From JBCCGG01 sp039029395 (GTDB taxonomy: Bacteria; Pseudomonadota; Alphaproteobacteria; Kiloniellales; JAKSDN01): a stretch of DNA of 64,000 nt. The position numbers and the translations under genes were made by a program. The stretch lies in NCBI GenBank assembly GCA_039029395.1, contig JBCCGG010000012.1, forward strand, positions 1 through 64,000. Reading direction: 5' to 3'. The notes beneath the pieces were generated by a model. The model worked only from the letters and a program-made list of their open reading frames with translations, did no database searches and was not told where the DNA came from. Below, piece after piece: positions 39,431-48,380 of the stretch (its first letter is position 1; each line of letters starts with the position of its first letter).

Positions 39431-40885
39431 ATGTTCGAGGAGACCGTCAGCCTGCCGCTCTGGCTGGTCGTGCTGGCAGGCCTCCTGGCGTTGGTTGCCC
39501 TGCTTGACCGTCTCCTGGTACCGAGCGCCCGCTGGTTCCTGCACCGCAGGGTCCGCCAGGCGATCGCGCGGGCCAACGAACGCCTGACGGTTCAAATCCC
39601 TTTCTTCGCACTCACCGAGCGACGCATCCTGATCGACAATCTGGCCTATGACCCGGAGGTGTTGGACGAGGTCGAGGCCGAATCACAACGCAGCGGCGCG
39701 CCCCACGAACTGGTCGTCAACCAGGCGCTCGCCTATGCCCGGGAGATCGTTCCGGCCTTCAACGCCTACGTCTACTTCAAGCTCGGCACGTGGCTTGCCC
39801 GGCGCCTGGCGCGCAATCTTTACCGGGTGCGTCTACATGCCGGCGAAGAGGGCAGCCTGGCGGACTGGGTCAAGCAGGGCGCGACCCTGGTCTTCGTGAT
39901 CAACCACCGCTCCAACATGGATTACGTGCTGCTCGCCTTCCTAGCCGCTCGGCGCACCACGCTGAGCTTCGCGGCCGGCGATTGGGCGCGGGTCTGGCCC
40001 TTGCAGAGCCTGGTGCGCGCCATGGGCGCCTACTTCGTCCGGCGGCCACGGCCCGGTGAGGCTATGGCCGACGCCAGACTCTATCGGAAGGTGCTTCAGC
40101 GCTACGTTCAGATGGCGACCGCCGGTGGGGTGACCCAAGCGCTCTTCCCAGAGGGCCGCCTGAGCCGAGATGGCGGCCCAGGGGCCCCCAAACTCGGCCT
40201 GATCGACTACATGACCCGACGCTTCCAGCCGGGCGTTGACCGGGAGATCGTCTTCGTGCCGGTCGGAATCAATTACGATCAGGTGCTGGAGGATCGGGAG
40301 CTGGTCGCAGACGCAGCTCAAGCGACCCGTCAGAGCACCCGCCGCGCCATGTGGAGCGTCTCACGCTTCTTGGTCCGCAATCTGATCAGGTCGCCCCGCA
40401 CTAATCCCCGGTATCTCGGCTATGCCAGCGTTCACTTTGGGCCCGGCATATCCCTAAGCACCTACTTAGTGTCCTATCGTATCGAGCCCGGCGCCTCAGA
40501 CGATGAGGCCCGGCGCGCCGCGGTCGCCGGTTTGGGCAAGGATCTCATGACAGCGATCGCACGCCAGATCCCGGCGACGCCTCTGCCTCTCGTTGCCCGG
40601 CTGCTGGTGGAAGCGGAAGGACCGACAGATCGATCGACGCTTGAGGCGCGCTTGGTGGACGCCATCGCCTTGCTCGAAGACCAGGGTGCGCTGGTCCAGC
40701 TGCCCGACGGCGGCGGCGCGGCGGCGCTCGACTGGGCTTTGGCGCGCCTGTTAGAGCGGGGCTTGGCCGAGGAGACGGCCGGCGGCTATCGACCGCGCGC
40801 CGAGGCGGCGGATCTCTTGGCCTTCTATGCCCATTCGATCGCGCACCATTTCAACCCTCCGGAATCAGGTCGAAAGCCACGCTGA
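39431..40885 (+). CDS. PlsB-like glycerophospholipid acyltransferase
   Basis: 484 residues. An N-terminal hydrophobic helix (about 8-28) is followed by the acyltransferase motifs: NHRSNMDYVLL (HxxxxD motif I), YFVRRPR, and FPEGRLSRDGG (motif III). The arrangement and length resemble a 1-acyl-sn-glycerol-3-phosphate/PlsB-type acyltransferase with a C-terminal helical domain. The exact acceptor is not readable. Its end overlaps the convergent TPR gene by 35 bases. Confidence 0.85.
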   Translation: MFEETVSLPLWLVVLAGLLALVALLDRLLVPSARWFLHRRVRQAIARANERLTVQIPFFALTERRILIDNLAYDPEVLDEVEAESQRSGAPHELVVNQALAYAREIVPAFNAYVYFKLGTWLARRLARNLYRVRLHAGEEGSLADWVKQGATLVFVINHRSNMDYVLLAFLAARRTTLSFAAGDWARVWPLQSLVRAMGAYFVRRPRPGEAMADARLYRKVLQRYVQMATAGGVTQALFPEGRLSRDGGPGAPKLGLIDYMTRRFQPGVDREIVFVPVGINYDQVLEDRELVADAAQATRQSTRRAMWSVSRFLVRNLIRSPRTNPRYLGYASVHFGPGISLSTYLVSYRIEPGASDDEARRAAVAGLGKDLMTAIARQIPATPLPLVARLLVEAEGPTDRSTLEARLVDAIALLEDQGALVQLPDGGGAAALDWALARLLERGLAEETAGGYRPRAEAADLLAFYAHSIAHHFNPPESGRKPR

Positions 40886-42452
40886 TTCTCCTGCCATCGC
40901 CTTCGAAGGGGATGGTCCGGTGATAGAGGTAGGAGGGGAAGAGGACCATCAATCCCTCCTCCGGCTGGACTGTCTTGAGCGGCGGCAGAACCGTCGTGCG
41001 ATGGGGCGGGCCGGGCCGGCCAAACTCGATCCAGCCCGCCTGGCGCTCGGCCTCTCGGCCAACGACCTCGGGCACCTCAGCGTAGTAGACGCCGCTCAGC
41101 CAAGCGGTGGGGTGGATGTGGGGCAGCTGATGACCTTCGGCCTCGAGCACGACCGACCAGATGGTCAGGCGCCAACGCGCAGGCAAATGGCCCAAGAAGG
41201 GATGACCAGGCTCCGCCGGCAGGGCCGCCCGGTAGGCTTGCGCGGCCGTCTCGATCTGGGCGGCCAGATCCGCGACCGGCCCCTCGCTCAGTGCGCCGCT
41301 GTGCCAGCCTTTGCGGGTTGCGTTGTCGGGCGGCGCATAGGCCAGCGTCGGGTGGGCCAGGACGTGCTCGGCGAGCGCCCGGTTGAAGTCGGCAACAGTG
41401 TCGTAGCCCGGAACCTGCGCCAAGCGAGTCGGCCGGACCAGACGGTCCATGTCGAGCAACTCGGCGCGCACCGCATTCTGGCCGACCTCGACCTGCACCA
41501 AGGCCTTGAGGCAGAGCAGGCTGCAGTTGCCCGGGTGGCGGCTCAAAAAGTCGTCGCACAGCGCCAGCGCGGCAGCGCCGTCGCCCTGCTCGAGCAGCAC
41601 GCCGGCCAGATGAGCATGGGCCTGGGCGTGGTCCGGGTCGCGCCCCACCGCCTGGCGCAGTGCCTGCTCGGCTTTTTCCAGGCGGCGCAGGGCACGCAGC
41701 GCCGTGCCTAGATTGTACAGCGCCTCGACCTGGCCGCCGTCGAGGCTGAGCGCCTGGCGATAGGCGGCGATGGCCGGCTCGAGGTGCTCCTGGCGCTGCA
41801 AGGCGACCCCCAGGTTGAAGTGCCCCATGGCGAAATCCGGTCGCCGGGCGACCGCCTCCCGCAATGCGGCCAGGGCCTCCTCGGAACGCCCCAGAGCCAT
41901 CAGTGCGTTGCCCAGGTTAGACCGTGCCTCGGCCAAGTCCGGCTTGATCGCCAGCGCCCGGCCATAGGCCTCGACCGCCGCTTCATAGCGGTAGAGCTTC
42001 TGATAAAGATTGCCCAGGTTGACCTGGGCCTGAAACAGACCGGGCGCGCGATCGGCAACGCGCAGATAGGCTTGCTCGGCCTCCTGCGGGAGACCGAGGG
42101 CCTCTAGGGTCAAAGCCAAATTGAATTGGGCCTCGACGAAGTCGGGCTTGAGGCGGACCGCCCGCTCGAAAGAAGCGCGCGCTGCCTCGGGCTGGTTGGT
42201 GGCGCGCAGGGCGTTTCCGAGACTGAAATGGTAGGTCGGCTCGTTGCCACGCTCGGCAAGCGCCCGTTGGATCAGGTCGGCCCCCTGATCACCATGTCCG
42301 GTCGCGGTCGCGACCACGCCCAGGACATGAAGCGCTTCGGGCTGGCGCGGGTCGGCCTGAAGAATGGCTCGGGCCGCCGCCTCGGCCTCGGCCAGGCGCC
42401 CGGCGGCCAGATGTTCGCTCGCGGCCTCCGGCGTTGCGGCTTGGGCGGCCAT
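40851..42452 (-). CDS. TPR protein with C-terminal 2OG-Fe(II) oxygenase-like domain
   Basis: 533 residues. About ten 34-residue tetratricopeptide repeats fill residues 1-340 (NLGNLYQKLYRYEAAVEAY, NLGNALMALGRSEEALAAL and similar). The last 190 residues match the putative 2OG-Fe(II) oxygenase family seen after TPRs: HIHPTAWLSGVYYAEVPE and, near the end, YLYHRTIPF followed by RRISVAFDLIP. The first metal motif reads H-x-H instead of H-x-D. The substrate is unknown; a TPR-recruited protein or glycan is possible. Confidence 0.85.
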   Translation of the reverse strand: MAAQAATPEAASEHLAAGRLAEAEAAARAILQADPRQPEALHVLGVVATATGHGDQGADLIQRALAERGNEPTYHFSLGNALRATNQPEAARASFERAVRLKPDFVEAQFNLALTLEALGLPQEAEQAYLRVADRAPGLFQAQVNLGNLYQKLYRYEAAVEAYGRALAIKPDLAEARSNLGNALMALGRSEEALAALREAVARRPDFAMGHFNLGVALQRQEHLEPAIAAYRQALSLDGGQVEALYNLGTALRALRRLEKAEQALRQAVGRDPDHAQAHAHLAGVLLEQGDGAAALALCDDFLSRHPGNCSLLCLKALVQVEVGQNAVRAELLDMDRLVRPTRLAQVPGYDTVADFNRALAEHVLAHPTLAYAPPDNATRKGWHSGALSEGPVADLAAQIETAAQAYRAALPAEPGHPFLGHLPARWRLTIWSVVLEAEGHQLPHIHPTAWLSGVYYAEVPEVVGREAERQAGWIEFGRPGPPHRTTVLPPLKTVQPEEGLMVLFPSYLYHRTIPFEGDGRRISVAFDLIPEG

Positions 42453-42464
42453 CCGGTTCTAGGC

Positions 42465-43451
42465 TTAGAACATCGCCTCGAGCACCCGGTCGGGCGGAGC
42501 GTGGCCGTCGGCGAAGGTCTTGATGTTGATCAGCACCTTCTCGCCCATGGCAATCCGGCCTTCGATCGTCGCCGAGCCCATGTGAGGCAGCAGAACGACG
42601 TTCTGCATCTTGAGCAGCTTGGGGTTGATCGCCGGCTCGTTCTCGAAAACGTCGAGCCCGGCGCCCGCGATTTCGCCGGCGCTCAGCATGCGGGTCAGGG
42701 CGTTCTCGTCGATCACCTCGCCGCGGCTGGTGTTGACGATGTAGCAATGGGGTTGCAGCAGCTTAAGCCGCCGCGCCGAGAGCAGGTGATAGGTCGCCGG
42801 GGTCGAGGGGCAGTTGACCGAGAGAATGTCCATGCGCGAGGCCATCTGATCGAGGCTTTCCCAATAGGTCGCCTCGAGCTCCTGCTCCACGTCGCCGTGG
42901 ACCCGCCGCCGGTTGTGGTAATGGATCGACAGGCCGAAGCCGCGCGCGCGCCTGGCGACCGCCTGGCCGATCCGGCCCATGCCGATGATCCCCAGACGCT
43001 TACCCGAGATCCGATGGCCGAGCATGGAGGTCGGGCTCCACCCGCCCCAAGCGCCCGAGCGCACCAAACGCTCGCCCTCGGCCAACCGCCGCGGCACCGC
43101 CAGGATCAGCGCCATGGTCATGTCGGCGGTGTCCTCGGTCAGCACGCCCGGCGTGTTGGTCACGCTGATGCCCCGCTGGCGTGCGGTCTTGAGGTCGATG
43201 TGGTCGACGCCGGTGCCGAAGGAGGCGATCAGACGCAGATTGGGCCCAGCCTGGGCCAACACGCCGGCATCGATGCGGTCGGTCACGGTCGGCACCAGGA
43301 CCTCGGCCTCCTTGACCGCCGCGATCAGCTCCGCCTGGCTCATCGGATTGTCATCGATGTTGAGGCGCGCGTCGAACAGTTCCATCATGCGCGTCTCGAT
43401 CACGTCGGGCAGACGTCGCGTCACGATGACAAGCGGCTTACTCTGGGTCAT
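42465..43451 (-). CDS. D-isomer-specific 2-hydroxyacid (glycerate) dehydrogenase
   Basis: 328 residues. LIASFGTGVDHIDL and VTNTPGVLTEDTADMTMALIL are substrate-domain motifs. The nucleotide loop is GKRLGIIGMGRIGQAVARRA, followed by YHNRRR at strand 2, and VNTSRGEVIDENAL and AGLDVFENEP carry the catalytic Arg/Glu; the His is in LLPHMGSAT. It fits glyoxylate/hydroxypyruvate reductase (GyaR-like). Start at 43451 avoids a poor N-terminal extension. It lies 12 bases downstream of the TPR gene's start region on the same strand. Confidence 0.93.
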   Translation of the reverse strand: MTQSKPLVIVTRRLPDVIETRMMELFDARLNIDDNPMSQAELIAAVKEAEVLVPTVTDRIDAGVLAQAGPNLRLIASFGTGVDHIDLKTARQRGISVTNTPGVLTEDTADMTMALILAVPRRLAEGERLVRSGAWGGWSPTSMLGHRISGKRLGIIGMGRIGQAVARRARGFGLSIHYHNRRRVHGDVEQELEATYWESLDQMASRMDILSVNCPSTPATYHLLSARRLKLLQPHCYIVNTSRGEVIDENALTRMLSAGEIAGAGLDVFENEPAINPKLLKMQNVVLLPHMGSATIEGRIAMGEKVLINIKTFADGHAPPDRVLEAMF

Positions 43452-43612
43452 TGGGGCCCCTCCCGCGGGCAAAAATGTTGCGATGCAATAGCAGTTGCGC
43501 CGTCCACTTGTCCAGACCGCCCGGCGCAATCATTCAGCGCCTTGCGCGCCCTTGACCCGACGCGGCCCAGGCGGCTACCAAAGTGCAGGTCACGCACGAA
43601 TGGGGCAACGAA

Positions 43613-44143
43613 GTGACACGGCTCCTTCCCCTCCTGATCATCGGTCTTTTGGCCTTGGTCCCCGCGTTGGCGGCGGCCCAAGAGGCCGGTGGACAGAGCG
43701 CCGAGCGGGTCGTCGAGCGGCCAGGCACCAGCGGCCTGGCGCTGCCGCGCTTCGTCTCCCTGCGCGCGGCCGAGGTCAACCTGCGCACCGGGCCGGGCGT
43801 GCGCTATCCGATCGACTGGGTCTATCGGCGGCGCGGCCTGCCGGTCGAGGTGATCGACGAGTTCGAAGGTTGGCGGCGCATCCGCGACCACGAGGGCACG
43901 ATCGGCTGGGTCCACCAATCGATGCTCGGCGGCCGGCGCTTCGGCCTGGTGCAGGACAGCGAGCCGGTCCTGCGCCGGGAACCGGAAGCGGGCGCGCCTG
44001 GCGTCGCCCGGCTTGCGCCAGGCGTGATCGGCCGTTTGGAAGGCTGCGATCGCGACTGGTGCCGGCTCGAGGTGCAGGGCTATTCCGGATGGCTCCAGCG
44101 CACCGCGCTTTTCGGCCTCTATCCGGATGAAATTCTTCGCTAG
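43613..44143 (+). CDS. Exported SH3-domain protein
   Basis: 176 residues from a GTG at 43613 (an in-frame GTG at 43583 would add 10 residues before the signal). The signal peptide is TRLLPLLIIGLLALVPALAAAQ. The mature protein holds two bacterial SH3 repeats: FVSLRAAEVNLRTGPGVRYPIDWV with EGWRRI and GWVHQSMLGG, then a second one ending GYSGWLQRTALFG. Such proteins often bind cell wall peptides. No catalytic domain is attached. Confidence 0.85.
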   Translation: MTRLLPLLIIGLLALVPALAAAQEAGGQSAERVVERPGTSGLALPRFVSLRAAEVNLRTGPGVRYPIDWVYRRRGLPVEVIDEFEGWRRIRDHEGTIGWVHQSMLGGRRFGLVQDSEPVLRREPEAGAPGVARLAPGVIGRLEGCDRDWCRLEVQGYSGWLQRTALFGLYPDEILR

Positions 44144-44178
44144 CGCGCTTTTAGTTCAGATAGCACGGTTCCGGCCCG

Positions 44179-45285
44179 CTAACTCCCGGTGATCAGCGTC
44201 TCTTCAATTTCGATACCGAAGCCGGCGAGGCCGACGTAAAGCCGCTCGCGCGACGCCAGCAGTCGGATCGAGGAGACCCCGAGATCCCGCAGGATCTGGG
44301 CGCCGAGGCCGATCTCGCGCCACTGCTCCTGGCGGGCGTTCTCGCTGGCCGTGGCCTCTTCCTCGGCGGGCGCGCTTTCCGCCAGGGCTGCCGCCTGCAC
44401 GCCGGCGGCGCCCTCGCGCAGATAGATCAGCACGCCGCTGCCCTCGCCCTGGAAGCGTTTGAGCACCTCGTCGAGTTCGCGCGCGCCGCCGAAGACGTCG
44501 TCCAGCACGTCTTCCCGATGGAGCCGGGTCAGAAGCCCCTGGCCCTTGCCGATCGAGCCGAACACCAGCGCCAGGTGCTGGACCTCGTCGAACGGCGTGG
44601 CGTAGGAAAAGCCGCGCACCTCGCCGAAACGGGTGGTCACCGGGAACTCGGCGACCCGCTGAACCAGCTGCTCGCGCTGCTGGCGGTAGGCGATCAGATC
44701 GGCGACCGAAATCATGGTGAGCCCGTGGGCCTTGGCGAACTCGGTGACCTGGGCGCCGCGCTGCACCGTGCCGTCGTCGTTGACCAGCTCTGCAAGCAGG
44801 CCGACCGCCGGCTGCTGGCCGAGCCGGGCCAGGTCGACCGCGGCCTCGGTATGGCCCGAGCGCATGAGCACGCCGCCGTCCTTGGCGATCAGGGGAAAGA
44901 CGTGGCCGGGGCGCACGAAGTCCTCGGAGCCGGCGTTGCCGTTGGCCAGCGCCCGCACGGTGTTGCAGCGCTCCTCGGCCGAGATCCCGGTGGTCAATCC
45001 GAAGCGGTAGTCGACCGAGACCGTGAAGGCGGTGCCGAGCGGCGCGTCGTTCATGGAGACCATGGGGTCCAGGCGCAGCCGCCGGGCCTCCTCCGACGGC
45101 AGGGGCGCGCAGAGGATGCCGCTGGTGTGGCGGATCATGAAGGCGACCTTCTCGGGCGTGGCGTGGTTGGCGGCCATGATCAGGTCGCCCTCGTTCTCCC
45201 GATCGTCGTCGTCGGTGACCACCACGATCTCGCCGCGCGCCACCGCCTCGATCGCCTCGGCGACGCTGGAAAAGCTGTCGGACAT
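44179..45285 (-). CDS. ribB: 3,4-dihydroxy-2-butanone-4-phosphate synthase with decayed GTP cyclohydrolase II domain
   Basis: 368 residues. The N-terminal DHBP synthase (about 1-205) is intact: TDDDDRENEGDLIMAA holds the catalytic acidic residues, and RSGHTEAAVDLARL binds phosphate. The C-terminal GCH2-like domain lacks the zinc Cys set (the usual SECLTGDVFGSLRCDCG reads REDVLDDVFGGARELD) and the active loop RQEGRGIGL reads REGAAGVQA. It should therefore supply only the butanone phosphate branch of riboflavin synthesis; a separate RibA is expected elsewhere. Divergent from the SdiA-regulated-like gene. Confidence 0.93.
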   Translation of the reverse strand: MSDSFSSVAEAIEAVARGEIVVVTDDDDRENEGDLIMAANHATPEKVAFMIRHTSGILCAPLPSEEARRLRLDPMVSMNDAPLGTAFTVSVDYRFGLTTGISAEERCNTVRALANGNAGSEDFVRPGHVFPLIAKDGGVLMRSGHTEAAVDLARLGQQPAVGLLAELVNDDGTVQRGAQVTEFAKAHGLTMISVADLIAYRQQREQLVQRVAEFPVTTRFGEVRGFSYATPFDEVQHLALVFGSIGKGQGLLTRLHREDVLDDVFGGARELDEVLKRFQGEGSGVLIYLREGAAGVQAAALAESAPAEEEATASENARQEQWREIGLGAQILRDLGVSSIRLLASRERLYVGLAGFGIEIEETLITGS

Positions 45286-45442
45286 CCCTCACCCCATCAA
45301 GAAAACAGCAACGCCCTGCGGGGTGATGTCCTAAGGGGTTCGAGGGGTGGCGTCAAATGGGGAAGGCCGTGGGCCGTTCCTGGCCGACGGCAGGCCGACT
45401 GCGCTACAATCCGGGAGTGCCGTTTGGGGAGGGCCATTGCCG

Positions 45443-46237
45443 ATGTTCGAGCTGATCTACCTGGACCGCTTCGACATCAAGGACAAGGACGCCGGGCTGA
45501 CCGAGCCCTCGGGCCTGGCGCTCGGCCACGACGGCAAGGGCCTTTGGACCGTCAGCGACGACACCAAGACGCTCTTCTACATGGGCTTCGACGGGCGCCT
45601 GAAGGAGCAGCCGCGCCTCAACGTGCCCGACGACGGCCTGGAGGGCTTCACGGTCGATGGGGCGGGCAAGTCCCTTTACAGCGTGCGCGAGGACGACAAC
45701 AGCGTGATCCGGATCAAGCTGGCCAGCCGGGAGGTCGCCGACCGGCGCCCGCTTTCCTCCATGGGCGGCTACGGCGCGATCGAGCGCTTTTTCGCGGGCA
45801 GCGACAAGAACAAGGGCTTGGAAGGCATCGCCTGGAACAGCGACCGGGGCACGCTCGCCGCGTTGAAGGAAGGCGAGCCCGGCCTGCTGGTCGAGATCGG
45901 CGCCAACCTCCGCTGGATCCGCGGCTACAGCAAGCTGACCGCGGCCAAGGGCTTCGTCAGCACCCGCAAGAAGGAACCGAAGGTGGACTTCTCGGGCATC
46001 TGCTACGACGCCGCCCGAAAGGCCTATTGGATCGTCAGCGACAAGGCGCGGCGGCTTTATCTCTACGACCCGGCGCTGGACCGAGTGCGGGACAGCGCCG
46101 CGCTCGCCTACAAGAAAGGCGGCAAGCGCAAGACTATCGAGAAGGCCGAAGGGGTGGCCTATGACCCCGCGACGGGCCGGCTCTATGTGGTCAGCGACGA
46201 AGAGGCGCGGCTTTACGTCTTCGAAGTTCAGGCCTGA
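45443..46237 (+). CDS. SdiA-regulated/esterase-like beta-propeller domain protein
   Basis: 264 residues. Repeated beta-blade units such as GLTEPSGLALGHDGKGLWTVSDDT, GLEGFTVDGAGKSLYSVRED and GVAYDPATGRLYVVSDEEARLYVF fit the SdiA-regulated (PF06977-like) propeller. No signal peptide is apparent at the ATG at 45443, which is preceded by GGGGAGG. The function is unclear; related proteins are induced by quorum sensing in Salmonella. It is flanked by ribB and the ExbB-like operon. Confidence 0.8.
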   Translation: MFELIYLDRFDIKDKDAGLTEPSGLALGHDGKGLWTVSDDTKTLFYMGFDGRLKEQPRLNVPDDGLEGFTVDGAGKSLYSVREDDNSVIRIKLASREVADRRPLSSMGGYGAIERFFAGSDKNKGLEGIAWNSDRGTLAALKEGEPGLLVEIGANLRWIRGYSKLTAAKGFVSTRKKEPKVDFSGICYDAARKAYWIVSDKARRLYLYDPALDRVRDSAALAYKKGGKRKTIEKAEGVAYDPATGRLYVVSDEEARLYVFEVQA

Positions 46238-46250
46238 GGCGGAAGCCGCC

Positions 46251-46775
46251 TCACCCCGCTCCCGCGCCCTCCGGCGCCGGCATCACGAGCGGGTTGTCGG
46301 CCTGCTGGGCCTTTTCAGGCGGCGGGTCCTGGGGGCGGGCGTAGAACAGCGGCTCGCTCTCGTCGTGGGACGGCTCGAAGGGATCGCGCATCTGCACGCC
46401 GGTGCCCTTCTCCTCCGCCTCGCGCATTGCTTCGTGGAGCTGCTTGGCGGCCTGCTCGCTCCACGGCAAGGCGTAGGCCCGAGGTTCGGGCGTGCCGGCC
46501 AGACCGAGCCAAATGTAAATCGCCTCGTCCTCCCGGTACTGCACGGCGAGCACCTCGGCCTCCTTGACGCCCCGTTGGACCCACTCCACCTGGACCGGCT
46601 TGGGCCGGCTCAAGAGGTCTGAGAAGGCGAGATAGGCGAGCGGCAGGAAAAGTGCCGTCACGCCCAGGGCGGTCAGCTTGACCCAGAGCCGCCGGGGCGA
46701 CCAGATCGTGATCTTGGCGAGCACCGCCGCCAACGCGCCGGCGATCACGAAGAACAGCAGGGGATCGCCGGTCAT
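46251..46775 (-). CDS. Unknown membrane protein, third gene of ExbB-like operon
   Basis: 174 residues. Two N-terminal membrane segments (about 6-25 and 32-52) are followed by a soluble domain with VEWVQRGVKEAEVLAVQYRED and a helical AAKQLHEAMREAEEKG, ending in a Pro/Ala-rich tail. I do not recognise a family. Its ATG overlaps the stop of the ExbD-like gene (ATGA), so it should be made with the two upstream proteins and may be a regulatory or structural partner. Confidence 0.75.
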   Translation of the reverse strand: MTGDPLLFFVIAGALAAVLAKITIWSPRRLWVKLTALGVTALFLPLAYLAFSDLLSRPKPVQVEWVQRGVKEAEVLAVQYREDEAIYIWLGLAGTPEPRAYALPWSEQAAKQLHEAMREAEEKGTGVQMRDPFEPSHDESEPLFYARPQDPPPEKAQQADNPLVMPAPEGAGAG

Positions 46776-47374
46776 GTCTTCTTGGCCCGAAGCGCTTTGG
46801 GCAGATCGTGCACGCTACCCTTGACCAGGCGCCCTTCTTGATCAAGCGAGAAGCGCATGACGGTAAGCTCCTGGCCCTCGTGGTCCAGCTCGAGCTTGCG
46901 GGCCACGATCTGCTTGGCCGGCAGGTCGGGTGCCTGCTTGACGGAGACCACGACCGCGACCGGGATCGCGCCATCCTTTTGGAGGTCCCGGTAGAGGTGG
47001 ACGTTGACCGTGTAGTCGCCGGCGGGCACACCGCGGGAATAGGTCACCTCGTAGTTCAGCTCGGTGGTGTCGGCCTGCTTGCCCAGATCGTCGCGCAGCA
47101 GATTGAAGATGCGCCCGCCCTTGTTGGAGTAGCCGACCGGCACGTCGCCCGGCGCCTCGACCCAGAGGTCGACGTCGGCGTTGATCTCATCCGGCCAGCG
47201 CAGCTCGACGATCACATTGCCCGGGCTGGGCGCTTCGTCCTGGGCCTTGGCCGGCGGGTTGAGGTGGGGCAACAGCAGGATGACCACGGCGACGAAGCCG
47301 GCCAGCGCCAGAAAGATGACGTCCCGGAAGACGGTATCGCTGTCCTCGTCTTCGAGCGGGTCGAGACCGTCCAT
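46772..47374 (-). CDS. ExbD-like membrane-anchored protein with DUF2135-like periplasmic domain
   Basis: 200 residues. One N-terminal helix begins FRDVIFLALAGFVAVV, matching the ExbD/TolR helix FIDV... with the ion-coupling Asp at residue 18. Instead of the ExbD periplasmic domain, residues about 50-150 read VELRWPDEINADVDLWVEAP, SNKGGRIFNLLRDD and GDYTVNVHLYRD, resembling the DUF2135/YfaP beta-sandwich. It is probably the periplasmic output arm of an ion-driven motor. It overlaps the ExbB-like gene by one base (TGATG). Confidence 0.8.
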   Translation of the reverse strand: MDGLDPLEDEDSDTVFRDVIFLALAGFVAVVILLLPHLNPPAKAQDEAPSPGNVIVELRWPDEINADVDLWVEAPGDVPVGYSNKGGRIFNLLRDDLGKQADTTELNYEVTYSRGVPAGDYTVNVHLYRDLQKDGAIPVAVVVSVKQAPDLPAKQIVARKLELDHEGQELTVMRFSLDQEGRLVKGSVHDLPKALRAKKT

Positions 47375-48138
47375 CAGGTGGCTCCGGCGTCCTGCTCGCC
47401 GGCCTCGATCAGGGCGGTGATCAGCTTGACCGTGCCGCCGGCCAAAATTCGGTAGTTGATCATCAGCCAGACATTGAGCACGGCGCCCACCAGGGTGGTG
47501 TAGAGCGCAGTCGAGAGTCCGGCGATCATGGTCGAGACCATGGGCGCGATGGAGTCCACGTCCTGGGCCCGCTGAGGATCGACACCGGAGAGTGCGATGA
47601 TGAAGCCAAGCACCGTGCCGATCAGGCCGAGCAGCACCAGGCTGCCCGCCAGATGACGGATCGGCGCGATGCGCTGAGACAGCTTGAGACGCAGCGCGGT
47701 GGCGAACAGCTGGCGGCTATCGTCGCTGCGCCCGCGCAGCTTCGCGAAATAGGCGGCGACGGTCGACTGTGCCAGCGGGTCGAAGGAGCGGACCTGGTTC
47801 AGCTCCCGGCTGGTCTGCCAGACCCGCCAAGCCGAGGCCGCGAGACCGACCGTGAAGACCGCAAAAATGACCAGGCAGAGATGGCTACGGTCGGCGGCGA
47901 CCACGAGGCCGAGCCAGCCCTGCAGATAGGCCGCGGCCAACAGCGCCATGGCCAGCAGATTGACCAAGCCGAAGCGCAACACGAGCAAATAGTGGTAGGG
48001 CGTGCCCTGCTCGGGTCGGCTGCGGTCGAGCAACCAGGCGAGCTGCTGCATGGCCGCTTGGTCCGCCGGGGCGTGACGCTCTGCTTGGGCGCCCCTGGAC
48101 GTCAGTCCCGGGGATAGATCGGTCTCTGTAAGAGCCAT
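47374..48138 (-). CDS. MotA/TolQ/ExbB-family proton channel protein
   Basis: 254 residues, first gene of a three-gene operon. Helices at about 55-76, 82-104, 164-185 and 203-228 are visible. The ExbB core is clear: LLGLIGTVLGFIIAL with Thr175, and MIAGLSTALYTTLVGAVLNV with Thr214/215, the residues lining the proton path. The N-terminal part is longer than typical ExbB and has a cytoplasmic segment between helices 2 and 3. A 238-base gap with the left end of the mobile element lies upstream. Confidence 0.9.
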   Translation of the reverse strand: MALTETDLSPGLTSRGAQAERHAPADQAAMQQLAWLLDRSRPEQGTPYHYLLVLRFGLVNLLAMALLAAAYLQGWLGLVVAADRSHLCLVIFAVFTVGLAASAWRVWQTSRELNQVRSFDPLAQSTVAAYFAKLRGRSDDSRQLFATALRLKLSQRIAPIRHLAGSLVLLGLIGTVLGFIIALSGVDPQRAQDVDSIAPMVSTMIAGLSTALYTTLVGAVLNVWLMINYRILAGGTVKLITALIEAGEQDAGAT

Positions 48139-48272
48139 GGCCGGCCTCCCTCATCGGAAGGTAACGCCGGGGCCCCTGTTGTCCCGCGCTCTTGATGGCG
48201 CATGGATCGCCTCGTCCGCCGCCCGCTACCCAAGCCGCCAGGCGACACAACACAATGGCCGTTGATGGTTAA

Positions 48273-48284
48273 TCGCGCGTTAAC
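48273..48284. repeat. Left attachment-site copy (att core)
   Basis: TCGCGCGTTAAC, identical to 57842-57853; flanking bases differ on both sides. On the minus strand it reads in frame as codons for Val-Asn-Ala-Arg within a frame that begins at the integrase stop. Confidence 0.7.
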
Positions 48285-48380
48285 AAACATGCACTGTAAG
48301 CTGTTGAAGTGATTGGCCACGTCCGACATATTCGGCCCGCGTCCTACAGAAACGTCAGACTTTGTGCTCAAAATGTTCAC
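48285..48380 (-). pseudogene. 5' part of the att-spanning gene (split by integration)
   Basis: From a GTG at 48380, overlapping the integrase stop as GTGA, 32 codons run to the attachment core (an internal ATG is at 48329). In the chromosome the frame runs on past the core into host DNA to about 48102. In the excised circle the core (codons 33-36) would instead be followed by the frame ending at 57716, giving 77 codons. I recognise no family. The split is inferred from joining the two ends. Confidence 0.5.

Noticed and set aside
46251..48138. Zorya-type (ZorAB) defence motor
   Set aside because: The partner protein lacks an OmpA-like domain and no ZorC, ZorD or ZorE homologue is nearby; the short ExbB-type core fits better.
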